64,000 bases of DNA, taken from contig JBITNC010000001.1 in NCBI GenBank assembly GCA_050084985.1, positions 98,146,001 through 98,210,000 on the forward strand, given 5' to 3'. Under the pieces are notes generated by a model, which worked only from the letters and a program-made list of their open reading frames with translations, was not told the origin of the DNA and searched no databases. A program made the position numbers and the translations under genes. Positions 25,295-37,690 of the stretch are shown piece after piece. Positions within the stretch are counted from its first letter, which is position 1, and the number at the start of each line of letters is the position of its first letter. The DNA is from Nageia nagi. Lineage: Eukaryota; Pinophyta.

Positions 25295-26538
25295 GTGATG
25301 TTCAAAATCACCCTCAACAAAAACAACTCTACTATGGTATTCAAACCCTCTACCAATGAAGCAAACACACCCACGTTGGGCCCCTAGGGCATCCAAGGAC
25401 ACTATAATGCATATGTGAGCCTCCCAAGGCCTCCATGCAACCCCTACACCCTAACATCAGCCCTTTAGGGTACACACCAACACTTGGCACCTCAACGAAT
25501 ACCTCATAGATGAATATGCAATGCTTGAACACCCATGAATGCAATAAAGCTTCCCACACCAATATACAAGAGACACACACACATACATAAATAATGCACA
25601 ACACAATGGAAAGAGACATAAGCTATAATTTATTACAGAATGGTATGGAGTACAATGAGGATCTTAATATCTAGATATAGGGTTTTGAACCCTATGCTAG
25701 CCGAACACCATAGGAAAGACTCACTCCCTTAGAATTTAAATCCTATCCTACAAAGGAGCCTCCTTTAACCTTGGCTACCACTACAGGTAAAAGCTCACCC
25801 TTAGAATACCATCAAATGGACTAGGTGACCCACCTAAGTTGTAGAATGCTAGGCTCCCAACCCTATCACTCCTCTAGACATCGACTAGGAATAATGCTCA
25901 ACATCACCAAGACTTGTATGCTTGATCAAGTTTAGTATAAAAGAAGTATAATCAATAGTTATCCTCCTCATGGAGCTCCATCCTTAATTTATAGCCTCAC
26001 ATGTCTATCCATTATACCTCATTATCATTCCAAGCCAAGTTTATTCCAACGTTGGGGTCAACATGTCAACCATGCCAATGTGTGGGTCATATTGGCCTAG
26101 TATGCCAACATGGGGGTTGTATTGGCCTAGTATGCTAACATGGGATTCACATGGGCCTAATGTGTGAACATGGGGGTCATAAAGGCCCTCAAGGTTGATG
26201 TGGGGTCTAATGGGCCTCCTCAAGTGAATGTGGGGGTCCAAATGACCTCATAAGCCAATGTGGGGTAATTGGGGCCCTCCCAATGTTGGTGTATCCTTCT
26301 GCTCACTCTGGACTATACAAGATTCATGCCTATCTAAGGATTTCCACAATCTATGATAACCCATTAAAAACTAATACAACACTACTCAAGGGGAGATGTC
26401 CCATTACTAGGCTCATAATGGGGTCCACAAATCATAAGCTCCTGCTTGAGTTACACATGCACAACATGATCATAAAAAAAGAGTAGATTACAAAGTGACC
26501 ATGACATATTTTGTCAATGGTCCAAATGGGACATCACA
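25295..26538 (-). repeat. 3' LTR (minus strand)
   Basis: 1244 bp, starts TGTGATGTTC and ends GGGACATCACA on the plus strand, with 7-bp inverted ends. It contains a ~30-bp minisatellite at 26041-26285. Minus-strand open frames in it (25619-25350, 26241-26041) have counterparts in the other LTR and are not genes. Confidence 0.8.
26041..26285. repeat. Minisatellite in LTR, ~30-bp unit
   Basis: About eight imperfect copies of a unit like TGCCAACATGGGGGTCATAT with GGCC between units. The counterpart in the other LTR lies at 30358-30600 and is similarly organised. Confidence 0.8.
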
Positions 26539-26556
26539 AAGCCTCCCCTCTTGAAT
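26539..26556 (-). other. Polypurine tract
   Basis: Read on the minus strand this is AAGAGGGGAGGC followed by TT and the 3' LTR, the position and composition expected of the plus-strand primer. Confidence 0.7.
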
Positions 26557-27521
26557 TTCTTACCCTTAAGCAATGGTAGGAGATAGCTAAGGTTTGTCTT
26601 CCAAGAGTCCTTTGGTATCTTTAGCTACACTTTGCTTCTAGAAAACCACCTAGATATCATGTCTCTCTAGCTAAGGTATGTCCTTAATGCTGACTAGTCT
26701 ACTACCCTACAAGTTCATGACATTTCAATGGCCATCACTCCTCAGGATATGTTCGTGGATGAATCTTGCTAGCCATAAAACTTAGTGTTCTCCTATAATG
26801 AATTGTACTTGTAATGTCTTGCAAAAAAAATTATCAACACAAAATATGTTGGACCTAAGCCCCTTTTAAGATTCTTATTGATCCCATCAAGGAGTGATTC
26901 CATAATCTATAATGTGGGGTTCCAAAACTCATGAACACTCTGCATAGGCACTTCTTCTCTCCTCATGCTCAACATGGGATCCCCTCCTTGGAAACCCAAC
27001 TAATCTCTCTTTGGTGTTAACATATCCAACATGGGATCCTAATCTCCTTAGACACCTATTGTGACTTCCTTAAATGGCCTCCTACCCAACATGGGGATCT
27101 AACCTCCTTGGCTACCAAATGTAGTTGTCCTAGCCTTTTTTAGGATCAAGATGGTACTCCAACCTTCCTAGCCACCAAATGTGGTTATCCTAACCTTATC
27201 CAAGCTCAATGAGGTCCTCATGGTATCATCCTATCCTAGCTCCATTGACTCTAGTTGGTTGTTAGTCCTCTATGTGTCCTCCTCTTGAATCCCATGTAGT
27301 GTGTACTCAACTCCATCCATCTAAAACCTCATGGTAAGATTTTGGTAGTTGGTATGAATGTCACCCAACTTGAACAAGCATTACACCCTTAAAATGACAT
27401 GCGGGTGTCCCATGAGTGGATACAGGTAGAAGTTCCCCCTTACCACACAACCTTATAGCTTGATCCCCAATCTCTCCATAATCTGATCCACCAATGTCAA
27501 CTTGCCACTAGCATTTAAAAC

Positions 27522-27788
27522 TCAAAATACCTTAAAACCCTTGGTCTTTAGGTCCTTCCTCTTTATCAAATTGATGTTAATAAAATTATGTGATGCCCTC
27601 AGATTTATCATCACCATGACATCATGATTGTAAGCTTGATCAATTAGCTTCAATGTCAAGAACTTCTTTACCCCATGAAGTGAAGCTACCATGCTACCTA
27701 ATGTGCCCTTTGCATGCAGCAACTGTGAGTCTTCCACCTCCTCATTTAGATCTATCTCTGATTCCTTTGAGCTATCCTTAGGAATCAA
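27522..27788 (-). pseudogene. Aspartic protease fragment
   Basis: 88 aa on the minus strand contain SQLLHAKGT, a LTLKLID strand and MVMINLRASHNFI. The last matches the active-site region of plant gypsy proteases (usual form I-D-S-GA-THNFI), but the catalytic Asp position is Asn and Gly is Arg, so it cannot be active. After it no RT follows inside the element. Confidence 0.65.
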
Positions 27789-27811
27789 ATCAATGTAGTG
27801 TACCTATCCTT

Positions 27812-27866
27812 TACCTATGCAATGATGTCCTGGCTCCCACTTCTTCTTGCAATAGAAGCACTTGCC
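27812..27866 (-). pseudogene. Gag CCHC zinc knuckle
   Basis: The minus strand reads KCFYCKKKWEPGHHCIGKG, with Cys-X2-Cys, then His and Cys (CX2CX7HXC-like as read, in the style of the KCF-C--KW-PGH-C knuckle of some plant gypsy elements). It lies between gag and protease, as expected. Confidence 0.65.
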
Positions 27867-28216
27867 CTCTTCTCTCAGCTTCTTTCTAATGGTAGCATCT
27901 AATTGATCCAATCCAGGCATGGGGAGTTCTTTGGCCTTGCTAGGACCTTCCCACATCCTTCAACTTGGTGATACCTTGTTGGTTGATCCTCCCCTAAGGG
28001 ATTTCACAGTAGGCTCCAAGTCATATGCATCTCAAATGGCATCATCCAAGGTCCTGGGATATGAAACTTGACCATCCCTCTCAATGGTTTGGCCAACCCC
28101 TCAATGAATAGGAACATCAACCACTCCTCAAGAATGTGGTGGATCATCACTGCCAACTTCTAATTCTTCTTCATGAACTCATCCATCATCTTTGTCTACC
28201 TTAAAGAATTCAGATC

Positions 28217-28420
28217 TCAAAAGTAATCATTCTCCTTCTTTTGATTGAACCTATTCACTAATTGCCTAGTGAATTCCTTAAACATGGTAATGTGGGTATA
28301 GCCTTGACTCACCATGCCATGAAGCCACCACTCCAATGTATCTCCCTCCAAATGCAAGAATATAAAAGTGATGGCTTCCTCCTCCATCATGCTAGGGTTC
28401 AAAATAAAGTATGTTTGCAA
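28217..28420 (-). pseudogene. Gag (retrotransposon capsid) fragment
   Basis: Minus-strand residues AITFIFLHLEGDTLEWWLHG and FKEFTRQLVNRFNQK match the capsid-like retrotransposon gag domain (PF03732 type), with the A---W-H and F---L---F spacing. The gag protein forms the particle around element RNA. The frame is broken before and after. Confidence 0.65.
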
Positions 28421-29589
28421 TTAATGCACCCAAGCCCTTGATGTCATCCTCTTACCATCAAACATGGGTACTTGCATCTTGTTGATCTTATGTTTCTCTC
28501 TTTCTATCCCACTACCCTCATAATTGACGTTGGCCATGTGAGCCACCCTTCAACCCTAGTAGCTCCAAATAACTGCTAAAATTGATGTCTCATCTCACAT
28601 TGGGATGCAACATGTTATAGTCTTTATGATGCTTGTTTGGTTCCAATAGACCAGGCACCCTTGCTTTAGGGTCTTGTCCCTCTTTTGATGCAAACATGGG
28701 CTTATTTGGCCTAGGAATGATAGGCTAATCATCCCTTCCTCCAATGTTGGTTTCCAAATACCATTTAAGGGGGATTTTTTGTTGTGGTATCTATTGTGAT
28801 TGGAATCTCTAAAATTATGGCACAAATTATTCCCTAAACCCTCATATGGAATCCTTATCTCTCATACTCTTGGATCTACTCAATGAATGCTCCCCTTCCA
28901 TCTAATCACCCTTTGTAGATTCTTCAAAATCATTCTCATCCTAAAGTGGGGGTAGAGTTCCTTCCTTGGTATGATGTGGGTATTGAAATCCTCATTCTCC
29001 CATTATAACTCCTCCAGCCCTTCACCAAGTTAACTTGAGCCTTTATGGCCTCCCCTATCACCTCATTGAGCTTTGTAGCCTCATTGAGTGTGGCATGGAT
29101 CTCAATCCTTACTATTTATCACTCATGGACCAACTCCCTCATCCTTGATCCTTCATCCATGCCTTCTTCCATTTGAGTCATGCTGAGAAGGTTCCTGATC
29201 ATTTTGGACATGGCACCTTACTCTCAGCTCTGCTCTTCCTTCTCTTCTTTGTCAATCTTCTTCCTCTACCTCACCCCAATACCAATCCATTCTTTTCTCC
29301 AATGATGCATGGTCTTGATCATGCTATGCAATGCTAAGATCAAAGCTGTAAACTCCCATTTAGGTGTACCATCCCTATCCATCCTCCTATGAACTGAAGA
29401 TTCTTCTTATGTTGCTTCCTCAAAACTTGGCCTTGGGATTTTAGCCTCTTCTTCAATCCAATGTATAGCCTCTTCATCCTAATGGCCATCTTCAGATCTC
29501 TTATCTCTCCTGGTAGACAACATCTCTCTCTTATTAGATCTAGTGTAATAATGATGGATCTTAGGTTTCATACATGCTGGTAAGATCTA

Positions 29590-29602
29590 GGCTCTGGTAC
29601 CA
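29590..29602 (-). other. Primer-binding site, initiator-Met type
   Basis: The minus strand reads TGGTACCAGAGCC two bases inside the 5' LTR. The common plant PBS for initiator-Met tRNA is TGGTATCAGAGCC, so one base differs. Confidence 0.8.
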
Positions 29603-29604
29603 CT

Positions 29605-30847
29605 TGTGATGTTCCAAAATCACCCTCAACAAAAACAACTCTACTATGGTATTCAAACCCTCTACCAATGAAGCAAACATATTCATTTTGGGTCCCAAGG
29701 GAACCCAAGGATACTACAATGCAGATGTGAGCCTCCCAAGGCCTCCATGTAACCCCTACACCTTGATGTAAGCTTTCTAGGGCACACACCAACACTTGGC
29801 ACCTCAATGAAAACCTCATAGATGAATATGCAATGCTTGAAAACCCATGAATGCAATAAAGCTTCCCACACTAGTATACAAGACACACACACATACATAA
29901 ACAACGCACAACACAACGGAGAGAGACATAAGATGTATTTTATTATGGAATTGTATGGAGTACAATGAGGATCTCAATATCTAGATCTAGGGTTCCAAAC
30001 CCTATGCTAGACGAACACCACAAGAAAGACTCACTCCCTTAGACTCTGAATCCTCTCCTATGAAGGAGTTTCCTCGAACCATAGCTACCTCTAAAGGTAG
30101 AAGCTCACCCTCGAAATACCATCGAATGGACTAGGTGATCCACCTAAGTCATAGAATGCTAGGCTCCCAACCCTATCACTCCTTTAGACGTCATCTAGGA
30201 ATAATGCTTAGCACCACCAAGACTTGTATGCCCAATCGAGTTCAGTATAGAAGAAGTATAATCAATAGCTAACCTTCTCATGGTGCTCCATCCTCAATAT
30301 ATAGCCTCACATGTCTATCCATCAAACCTTGTTATCATCCCAAGCTAAATCTATTCCAATGTTGAGGTCAACATGTCAACCATGCCATTGTGGGGGTCAT
30401 ATTGGCCCAATATGCCAACATGGGGGTCCTATTGGCCCTATATGCTAACATTGGGTTCCCGTGGGCCTAATGTGCCAACATGGGGGTCATAAAGGCCCTC
30501 AAGGCTAATGTGGGGTCTAATGGGCCTCCTTAAGCTAACATGGGGTTCCAGGTGACCTCATAAGCCAACATGGGGTAAGTGGGGCCCTCCCAATGTTGGT
30601 GTATCCTTCTATTCACTTTGTACTATATAGGAATCATGCCTATCTAGGGATTCCCATAATCTGGGATAACCCATTACAAACTAATACAACACTACTTAAG
30701 GGGAGACGTCCAATTACTAGCTCACAGTGGGGTTCGTAGACCATAAGCTCCTGCTTGAGTTACACATGTACAACATGATCATAAACAAACACTAGATTAC
30801 AAAGTGACCATGACACATTTTGTCAATGGTCCAAATGGGATGTCACA
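29605..30847 (-). repeat. 5' LTR (minus strand)
   Basis: 1243 bp, aligned end to end with the left copy; for example CTCTACTATGGTATTCAAAC is shared. It is bounded on the inner side by the primer-binding site. Confidence 0.8.
30358..30600. repeat. Minisatellite in second LTR
   Basis: Counterpart of 26041-26285: repeated CCAACATGGGG(G)TC words with GGCCC between them, imperfect. Confidence 0.8.
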
Positions 30848-32260
30848 GAATCCCATATCATTTATAAACTTTGCAAAAGGATTTTAAGGTATCAAAGGCC
30901 ACACTTAATGATATGAAATATATGTGGTTCGAGAACATATACATGATGCACTTTCAAGTTGTGAGAGCTCATGAAGCAATTGAGAATTGTAAGCAAAGAT
31001 CTAGAGTGAGCTAATAAGATCATGAAGTTAAAATTGGGGAGAGGCTAAGAGTGAGGAGGTTGCTAATGAGTGTAAGTAAATTATTCGAGCTTGATGTGTG
31101 CAAGTTGTAGGCTAATTTTAGGTTGTATTTTTATTTCTTAAGCATGTTGGTTAAGGCGTTATTGTTGACATTAATAAATATCTAACAACATTATGCAAGT
31201 CTCACTTCCATGCACCTATAGCTAGGAATCATTTTAGTCAAAGTCCATTATTAGGGCTTGATGTGTACAAGTCATAGACTAATTTTAGGTTGTGTTTGTG
31301 TGTCTTAGGCTTATTAGTGAAGGTTTTGTTATCATCCTCAGATAATATAATGATTCAAAATCTACATTCTTATATAAATTATGGAGATGGTGTTGATAGA
31401 CTTACTACAAATCTTCTACTAAAGCACTTTTATGAGGTAAGGAATATCAATATATTCCCTAAATAGAAGACCTGAAATGTCACTACAGTGGAACTAATTC
31501 TTTGTTCGCAAAGACGAGGATAATAAGGAACCATTTGCAAGAGATTCCAATGAGAATGAAATCAAGAAAATAAGCAATCCCCTAGAAGGAAGGGATTATC
31601 TTACTTGAAGAGTGGGACACTATACAAAGCATAGTTTTCTGCATCGGACAATATACTTTAAGAGTGGGAAAAAACTTTTGAATCGTACCCATAAGAAAGG
31701 CATAATAACATTCACAATAGGAAGTAATGTGTATGCACCTATGTTTAAGCAAGCATAATATGGATTCAAATTTTCGATAAAAACTACATAAAACATAGTC
31801 GTCATTTTTGTGGGCCTAATTATTGAACACACATCTATATTATGGTCTTTGAAATTCATTTAAAAAGAAGTTATTGTTGAACCTTACACCCAAAAAAAAC
31901 CATCCCAAATGATGAATTTGTTGTAATGGTGCTAATTATGATGTGGGAAGTAATAACACTCCATGAGAATCCAACCTACAAAGATTGAAAGAAAGAAAGT
32001 TTATTAATGTCCACGGGAGACCAAGAGTGATCTATGGGACAATTGTATGTTGTTGAAGTACTACTCTTCCTTTGTTTAAGAGAGTGACACAATTAGCTTA
32101 ACCTCTAATAATACACGATATTGACAAGAAATATAGACAAATATTCCAATAATAAGAAGCTTAATCTTATGAGATAAGGAATTTTTTATGTCCACTATTA
32201 TCGTCTCTTTGCCTTTATGGTTTTACATTCTCACTCATCCTCATTGATGCATTCATTGAT
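30848..32260. other. Unassigned, probably part of the older gypsy element
   Basis: No motif was confirmed. There is an imperfect direct repeat, about 31089-31190 and 31256-31345, both starting CTTGATGTGT. A LINE-like terminal stretch lies near 31985-32045. Confidence 0.35.
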
Positions 32261-32269
32261 ATGCTTCAT

Positions 32270-32905
32270 TGCAAGGATACCAACTTCTTCCTCCTTTTTT
32301 ATTATGACCACCACATCATAGGTGTCTATCCTTTTTCATCCTTCATCTTGAAAATTGATGGCTTTCTTGAATAATTGCATTTGAAGTGCCCCTTACTTAT
32401 GCATCCACAACATGTTATCTCTTCATTATTTTTAAGGGCCTCATCTTACTATTGGGATCATTATGATACCATAACAACCTTCCGACGGAGAATATTTATC
32501 GCTCATTATGCCATAACTTCTTTTTCTTTCTTCTAAACTCTCTTATTGTCCCTTTGTTATTTTCTTTAATTGATCCATATTTGTAAATAATTTGTACCTT
32601 ATCCTCAAATTATTTGGCTCATGTCATGAGATGAAGTGTTGAAGTAGTATCTTTTCAACTTCATCAATCATATCATCTCTTGAACACTTGTGATCAAGCA
32701 TAATAATATCTTATTTTCTCATATGACTTTTGGCATACTTGTTAATCTTTTCCATGAGATCAAAATATTATTTCCATGGACCAAACTCTTCAAGTTACAT
32801 ATCTTTAACTTAGTCAAAAGAATTTATCATAACATCCTCCAACTTGTACCACCAATGAGTTACTCTATCAAATAAGGTTGGAAGAAATTATGCCCATTAT
32901 ATCTT
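32270..32905 (-). pseudogene. Gypsy gag relic with decayed zinc knuckle
   Basis: On the minus strand from about 32880: HWWYKLEDVMINSFD, then LEEFGPWK, YFDLMEKINKYAKSH and DDMIDEVEKILLQHF, which follow the gag capsid pattern (WW--L, then a FLEEF-P block, then a DF----L block). Near 32430-32390 CCGCISKGHFKCNY resembles a CCHC knuckle whose last Cys is Tyr. It has the orientation of the pol relic at 23.7-25.0 kb, from which it is separated by the 5.55 kb LTR element. Stops at expected Trp/Gln/Phe positions. Confidence 0.5.
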
Positions 32906-33535
32906 CATTATTAGGATACTTCGTATATATAACCTCTTGAATTCTTGACTAAATGTTTATGCATTTTTGTTAAATTGAACAAAGAAAATAAGAATTTTGC
33001 CCATTATGAAGCAAATACTCCTTTGAAAGTAATATTACCCTTTATGAGGAATCATCTTGGCAACAAAACCAAATTATTATTATTATAACACTTGGTTAGA
33101 ATATAGGCCTTCCTCTTTCATTAATCTTTTGTGTTGATGCACAAATTATTAGTGCATATATATTTTATATAATATAATCAACAATATGCTTTCACAAAAG
33201 AATAAGTATTATATAAGTATATTCTCAAAAAATACATGTAAAAATCTTTTAATATTACAAATTGAATAATAACATCTTATAAAAAACTTTTATTGAGCTA
33301 ATATGACAAAGGGATATTGAGGGAGGATGATGGTGCGACAACAAGAAGAGATTGTAGGAATGATAAAGGGAACCCTAGATCCCTAGTATGCAAGGAGTGC
33401 AACACACACAAAAAAAAAAAAGATGAAGGAGGAAATGATTATAGAGGCTATAGAGAATGCAAAAATCGAAATAGGCAAAGCACAAGATCTAATGGAGGAT
33501 ATCTTGAGGGTTTGATTGATCAAGATTATGGAAAA
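32906..33535. other. Unassigned stretch
   Basis: Contains an open frame of 73 aa rich in charged residues at 33317-33538 (plus strand) and an A-run; no domain recognised. Confidence 0.4.
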
Positions 33536-33539
33536 TGAA

Positions 33540-34060
33540 AGCAAAGTCCTTTCTAAAAGGAAGATAGATTTAATCCATCATGTAGAAATGATGCTACCCC
33601 ATCGTTCATATTGATAAGAAAGACTTTGCATTAAATTTAGACAAATTTGCAAGATTTGAGGCAAAAGACTAAGCATGATAGAGCTCAAAAAATTTATTGT
33701 TATGCATTAGGACAAGGTTATCTCCATAACATTACTTCCCAACAATATCTTTGTTATATCATTATATGAGAATTACTATCAAAACTTTGTATAGGAGAAA
33801 AAATAGAACTAGTTTTACGATAAAATAGGGGTCTATATAAAAGAATGGAGTCCCAACTTCAATCCTCTTACAACAAATATGGATGGAATCTCGATGTGGG
33901 TCAATCTATATGCCCTTCTAGCGCAATTCTCGAGAGAGTGGTTCTTTACAAAAATAGGTAACACTATTGACAGTTACCAATTCATGGATGGATGAACAAA
34001 GGAAAATGTAGTAAATATATCTAATGAATTTATAGTTTAAGGCATGCTAAGTGATATCAC
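33540..34060 (+). pseudogene. Possible LINE ORF1 DUF4283-like fragment
   Basis: Around 33850-34010 one frame of the plus strand reads EWSPNFNPLTTNMDGISMWVNLYALLAQFSREWFFTKIGNTID. The W-P-FNP ... WV-L--L--EF----IGN-I order is that of DUF4283. Frame shifts and stops occur before and after. The match is weaker than for the fragments at 6.7 and 16.3 kb. Confidence 0.4.
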
Positions 34061-36328
34061 CAATAGTTAGATTTATCAACTATTTATTTAAACAATTAGC
34101 ATACCACTCCTTTTAAGATAATGTTTTGTATCAATGCATCGTTTTTACAATGATAATATGATTAATAAAATATAATCAACAATACATTTCCACAAAAGAA
34201 CAAATATTATGTAAGCATACTCTCAATAAAATACAAACAATTTTTTTTCAATGTTAAATAGCAAATAAAATGTCTTGGTTAAAAAAAAACTATAGCATGA
34301 AATTTACTTTCACTATAACATGAATTTCTTTCAATGTTACATACTATTTTACTATAATATGAATTTTACATTTACTATTAACTTTATACTGTTTATCATC
34401 CCACATTTATTTTTAATTATCTTCATATAGATTTACATGAAGCTTTTTAATAATGATATGTACAATTCTTGCTTGTTAGAAGTAATTATATAATCATATT
34501 TAACTTAAATGCAAGCAATTTCCAATCATTAAGATGCATTTTACTCATGCTTGACAATTTTTTCTCATATTTGCTACAAAGTTTACTGAATTTCTCATAT
34601 TTGCCACAAATCTTGAGCAAGCAATGGATAACAATAAAATTTGGTAATAATCTATTTTTATAGTGATTCATGACACCTTCACTACTTTGAGAGGAAATAA
34701 TATCCCTTCTTCCAATTCAACCTTCATATATCCCATTTGCAAAAATAATTAACTTTAATTTGTTGTCTTTGTATGATCGTATGTACGCATGATATCAATA
34801 TAGAAAGGCTATGCATCTAATTATTTTCTTTATTCTGGTAATTTGTTTTCCTCATTTGAATGCATATTCAAGTATAATGCTTTTGTGTTATTTTGTTATC
34901 AAATATGCATACATATTTTGTCATAAATTTAAACCTTGTATATGTAAAGTTGTATTTATATGCTCATTCAATTCATTATTTTTGTTTATCTCATGTTTAC
35001 TCAATATATATCTAATTTTAAATGATAATATATGAACAACAAAATGAATTACTTATGAAAATATGTTTGTTATGCATGATTCATTTTCAAACTTTGATTT
35101 GTTAAATCTAATTCATATACAAATACATTTGGAACAAGTGGAGAAGAGTTTTTAAAAAATAACAAACTGATTGTTATTTGAAAATTTTAAAAATCAATGA
35201 TTATCAGTTGAGTGAATTAAATATCACATCAAATTGCAATATGATCATATGAGAGAGAAAACCATGTAATATATTCTATTTTTTTGGGAAGTGATGATAA
35301 TGCTCTCATAAATTTAAAAAAAAAACAATATTATATATACAATATACACATGAGAATCGCTAGCGTTCCTTCATTTCCAATTGTCAGTTAAGGCTTGAAT
35401 ATTCGCAGCTACCTCTATAACTCCTACCTCACCTTAGTTCATACAACCCAAAGATAGAGAGAACCATAAAGCCTCAAGGTTCGAAACACCATCCTCAAAC
35501 CAACAAGCACTCAACAAAATCTAGTTCAACTTATTACCTCCACCCCACAGCCAGGCAACCCTACAAGGGTTTGGACTTTAAACTTCAATCTACTCTTGAT
35601 AAAACTTCTCTTTACCAATCCACACAACCCTTGGAACTAATAATATAGTAAAATTAATAAAAGCTTCAAGGAGAAGCTAGTGATGATCCTCCAAAAAAAC
35701 TGCACAAACTCAACATTTTCAAAGATGTTGTCCCTGGCTTACCAAATTGTTTTCTCATACAAACTTTAAAGCATAGCTAATTAACCTGGCTATGAATGTA
35801 TGTTTTACTTCTTAATGGATCATTGGCCCTGCTGAATTGTAGACTTACAATTGTCAAAAAAATTGAACTATAATCATTGATCAAATTAAATCAATCTTAT
35901 CTACAAAATTAGAGAAAGGATGGCAGAAAGGATGGCAATATTCATCATTCATATATTGAAATAAACCCATTTTAAGTAATAATGAAGTAAATTGACACTT
36001 ATAGATGGATTAGTATGGTCATTTCGTAGGACTACACGAGTATGTTTCAACTACTAATCTTTTAAGCATGTATCAACCAAGAAAATATTACAACTTTCAA
36101 ATCCTTATTTGACATAATACCTGTCACTCGTGTCAAAGTAGAGATCATAACCACATCCATTCTTCCAGCTGTTCTAATGCAGGCCTTTTAGACTTTCCCT
36201 TCCTTAATATTTAAATAACCTTAAATTTATAACATTCCATATAACACCATTACTCTGGTCGTATGCAAGACTAGTAAAATAAAAACGTCTTCTCTATCCA
36301 TCATACCATATAAACAAGGTCTTATTTG
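34061..36328. other. AT-rich stretch up to the TR-GAG-like element
   Basis: No gene or LTR recognised. Between about 35350 and 36300 base composition is more balanced, but no exon-like segment was found. Confidence 0.45.
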
Positions 36329-36429
36329 GATGCTGTATATTCATACATAATAAATTCTTTATTATAGCCCCGGTGTACTTTACTTGCAATCATGGGTTCA
36401 TTTTAAGATCCCCGGGAGTTTTTCTGGAG

Positions 36430-37150
36430 CAAACAAAACAGGCCGGAGTCCGGAAGTAAAGAATTCCGGAATAAGATGATGACGTCACAGAGGATAAGAC
36501 AGTCGCATTTTGGTAAAAACCGGGTTCCGGAGATGATGATGTCAGCAAGGGGTGATTAAAAGACCGGAGTCAGTGGATCAAGCGTTCCGGAATGAAATGA
36601 TAAAAGCTCAGTTGTGGAAAGGCCCATATTCCGGAGAAAGCAAGTAAAACATTTCCGGAAGGGGAAGATGACATCACGGGAAGAACAACGTTCACATTTT
36701 TGAATGAAACCGGGTTTCGGAAGTGATGAGGTCAGTAAGGAGCTATCAAATAGCCGGAGCCAGTAAGCAACATATTCCGGAGGTAAGAGATGACGTCAGC
36801 GATTCCGAGCCTTAACCCAAAACCGGAGCCCGGAAGTGATGAGGTCAGCAAGAGATAATCAAAGAAGCCGAAGCCGGTAGCTTAAGTGTTCCGGAAGTAA
36901 AGCATTCCGGATAAAACGATGACATCACGACGGAAAGGATAAAGCTCAGTTTTGCTAAAGAACGGGTTCCGAAGATGATGAGGTCAGCAAGAGATAATCA
37001 AAGAAGCCGGAGCCGGTTAAGTAGAGCATTCCGGAAATGTAAAGATGACGTCACGGATTTCACGTCTTAACCCAAACCCGGATCCCGGAAGCGATGAGGG
37101 CCGCAAAAAGTGATCAAATAGCCGGAGCCAGTGAGTAAAATATTCCGGAA
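36430..37150 (+). promoter_or_regulatory. U3 array of TGANNTCA boxes, probable enhancer
   Basis: Nine boxes alternate between two kinds: TGACRTCA at 36480, 36669, 36791, 36920, 37046 and TGA[T/G]GTCA at 36537, 36727, 36840, 36979. TGACGTCA is the palindromic core bound by bZIP factors such as TGA and CREB-type proteins. Between them lie TTCCGGA and GCCGGAGCC words. The box pairs repeat every ~122-129 bp (first step 189). That the array drives transcription is inference from position (upstream of the TATA box) and motif identity. The 3' LTR carries the same array at 39662-40382. Confidence 0.65.
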
Positions 37151-37337
37151 TGTAGAGACGAAGCCAGCAAAAGGTCAGATCACAGTTGACAAGAAGCGTA
37201 TCATCTGCAATCTGCCCGTTTTTGTAATATTCTGCCAAGTGGCGTATGTTTTGTAACTGTTAAAAGAAGGCTAGGATCTTGAAGCCGTTTTTGTAACCGT
37301 TTCTGTTCTGCACTTCTTGTAACTGTAGTTACTACAG

Positions 37338-37347
37338 TATAAATATA
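37338..37347 (+). promoter_or_regulatory. LTR TATA box
   Basis: TATAAATATA, about 1.0 kb into the LTR. It places transcription start near 37370. A copy lies at 40570-40579. Confidence 0.75.
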
Positions 37348-37690
37348 TGAAAATAAAGTGAGAAAAAGGTCGGAAGCCTAGTATTGCTCTTTACATGTGT
37401 TCTCGAAGACCTGTAGTTTTTATCAGTAATATGAAACCATCTTGACCTTTCTTGTCTAACACTCGTAATTGTCATTCTTAATTTGGTTACATCGTGGCAG
37501 CTTGGCTTGTTTCCTGAATGATAATTGCGGGTTGCTAGTATAACTGTGTCTGCTACATGGTAGAGTAAAGCTGGGAAACTATTAGAGAGTGAGAGCTTGT
37601 ACCGTAGCTGCTACACTAGATTCAGGCCAAGGTTTCACACACTGTGAAAGCCCGTGCTGAACTAGTGATCCACCTTTGCTTTCTCTCTTG

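Larger units (their letters stand above)
25295..30847 (-). mobile_element. Gypsy-type LTR element lacking RT and integrase
   Basis: Two similar repeats (25295-26538 and 29605-30847) both begin TGTGATG and end in TCACA. The flanking 5-mers are GAATA (left) and GAATC (right), a probable target duplication with one later change. On the minus strand the 5' LTR (right) is followed by a PBS and the 3' LTR (left) is preceded by a polypurine tract. The 3.07 kb between them contains gag and protease remnants only. A complete gypsy element would need about 3 kb more for RT, RNase H and integrase. By eye the LTRs differ at roughly 10-15% of positions, so the insertion is old. Confidence 0.8.

Noticed and set aside
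25350-25619. Open frame in an LTR reading MSLSIVLCIIYVCVCV..., with a similar one at 29683-29916
   Set aside because: It is the reverse of LTR sequence, present in both LTRs with different ends, and has no domain.
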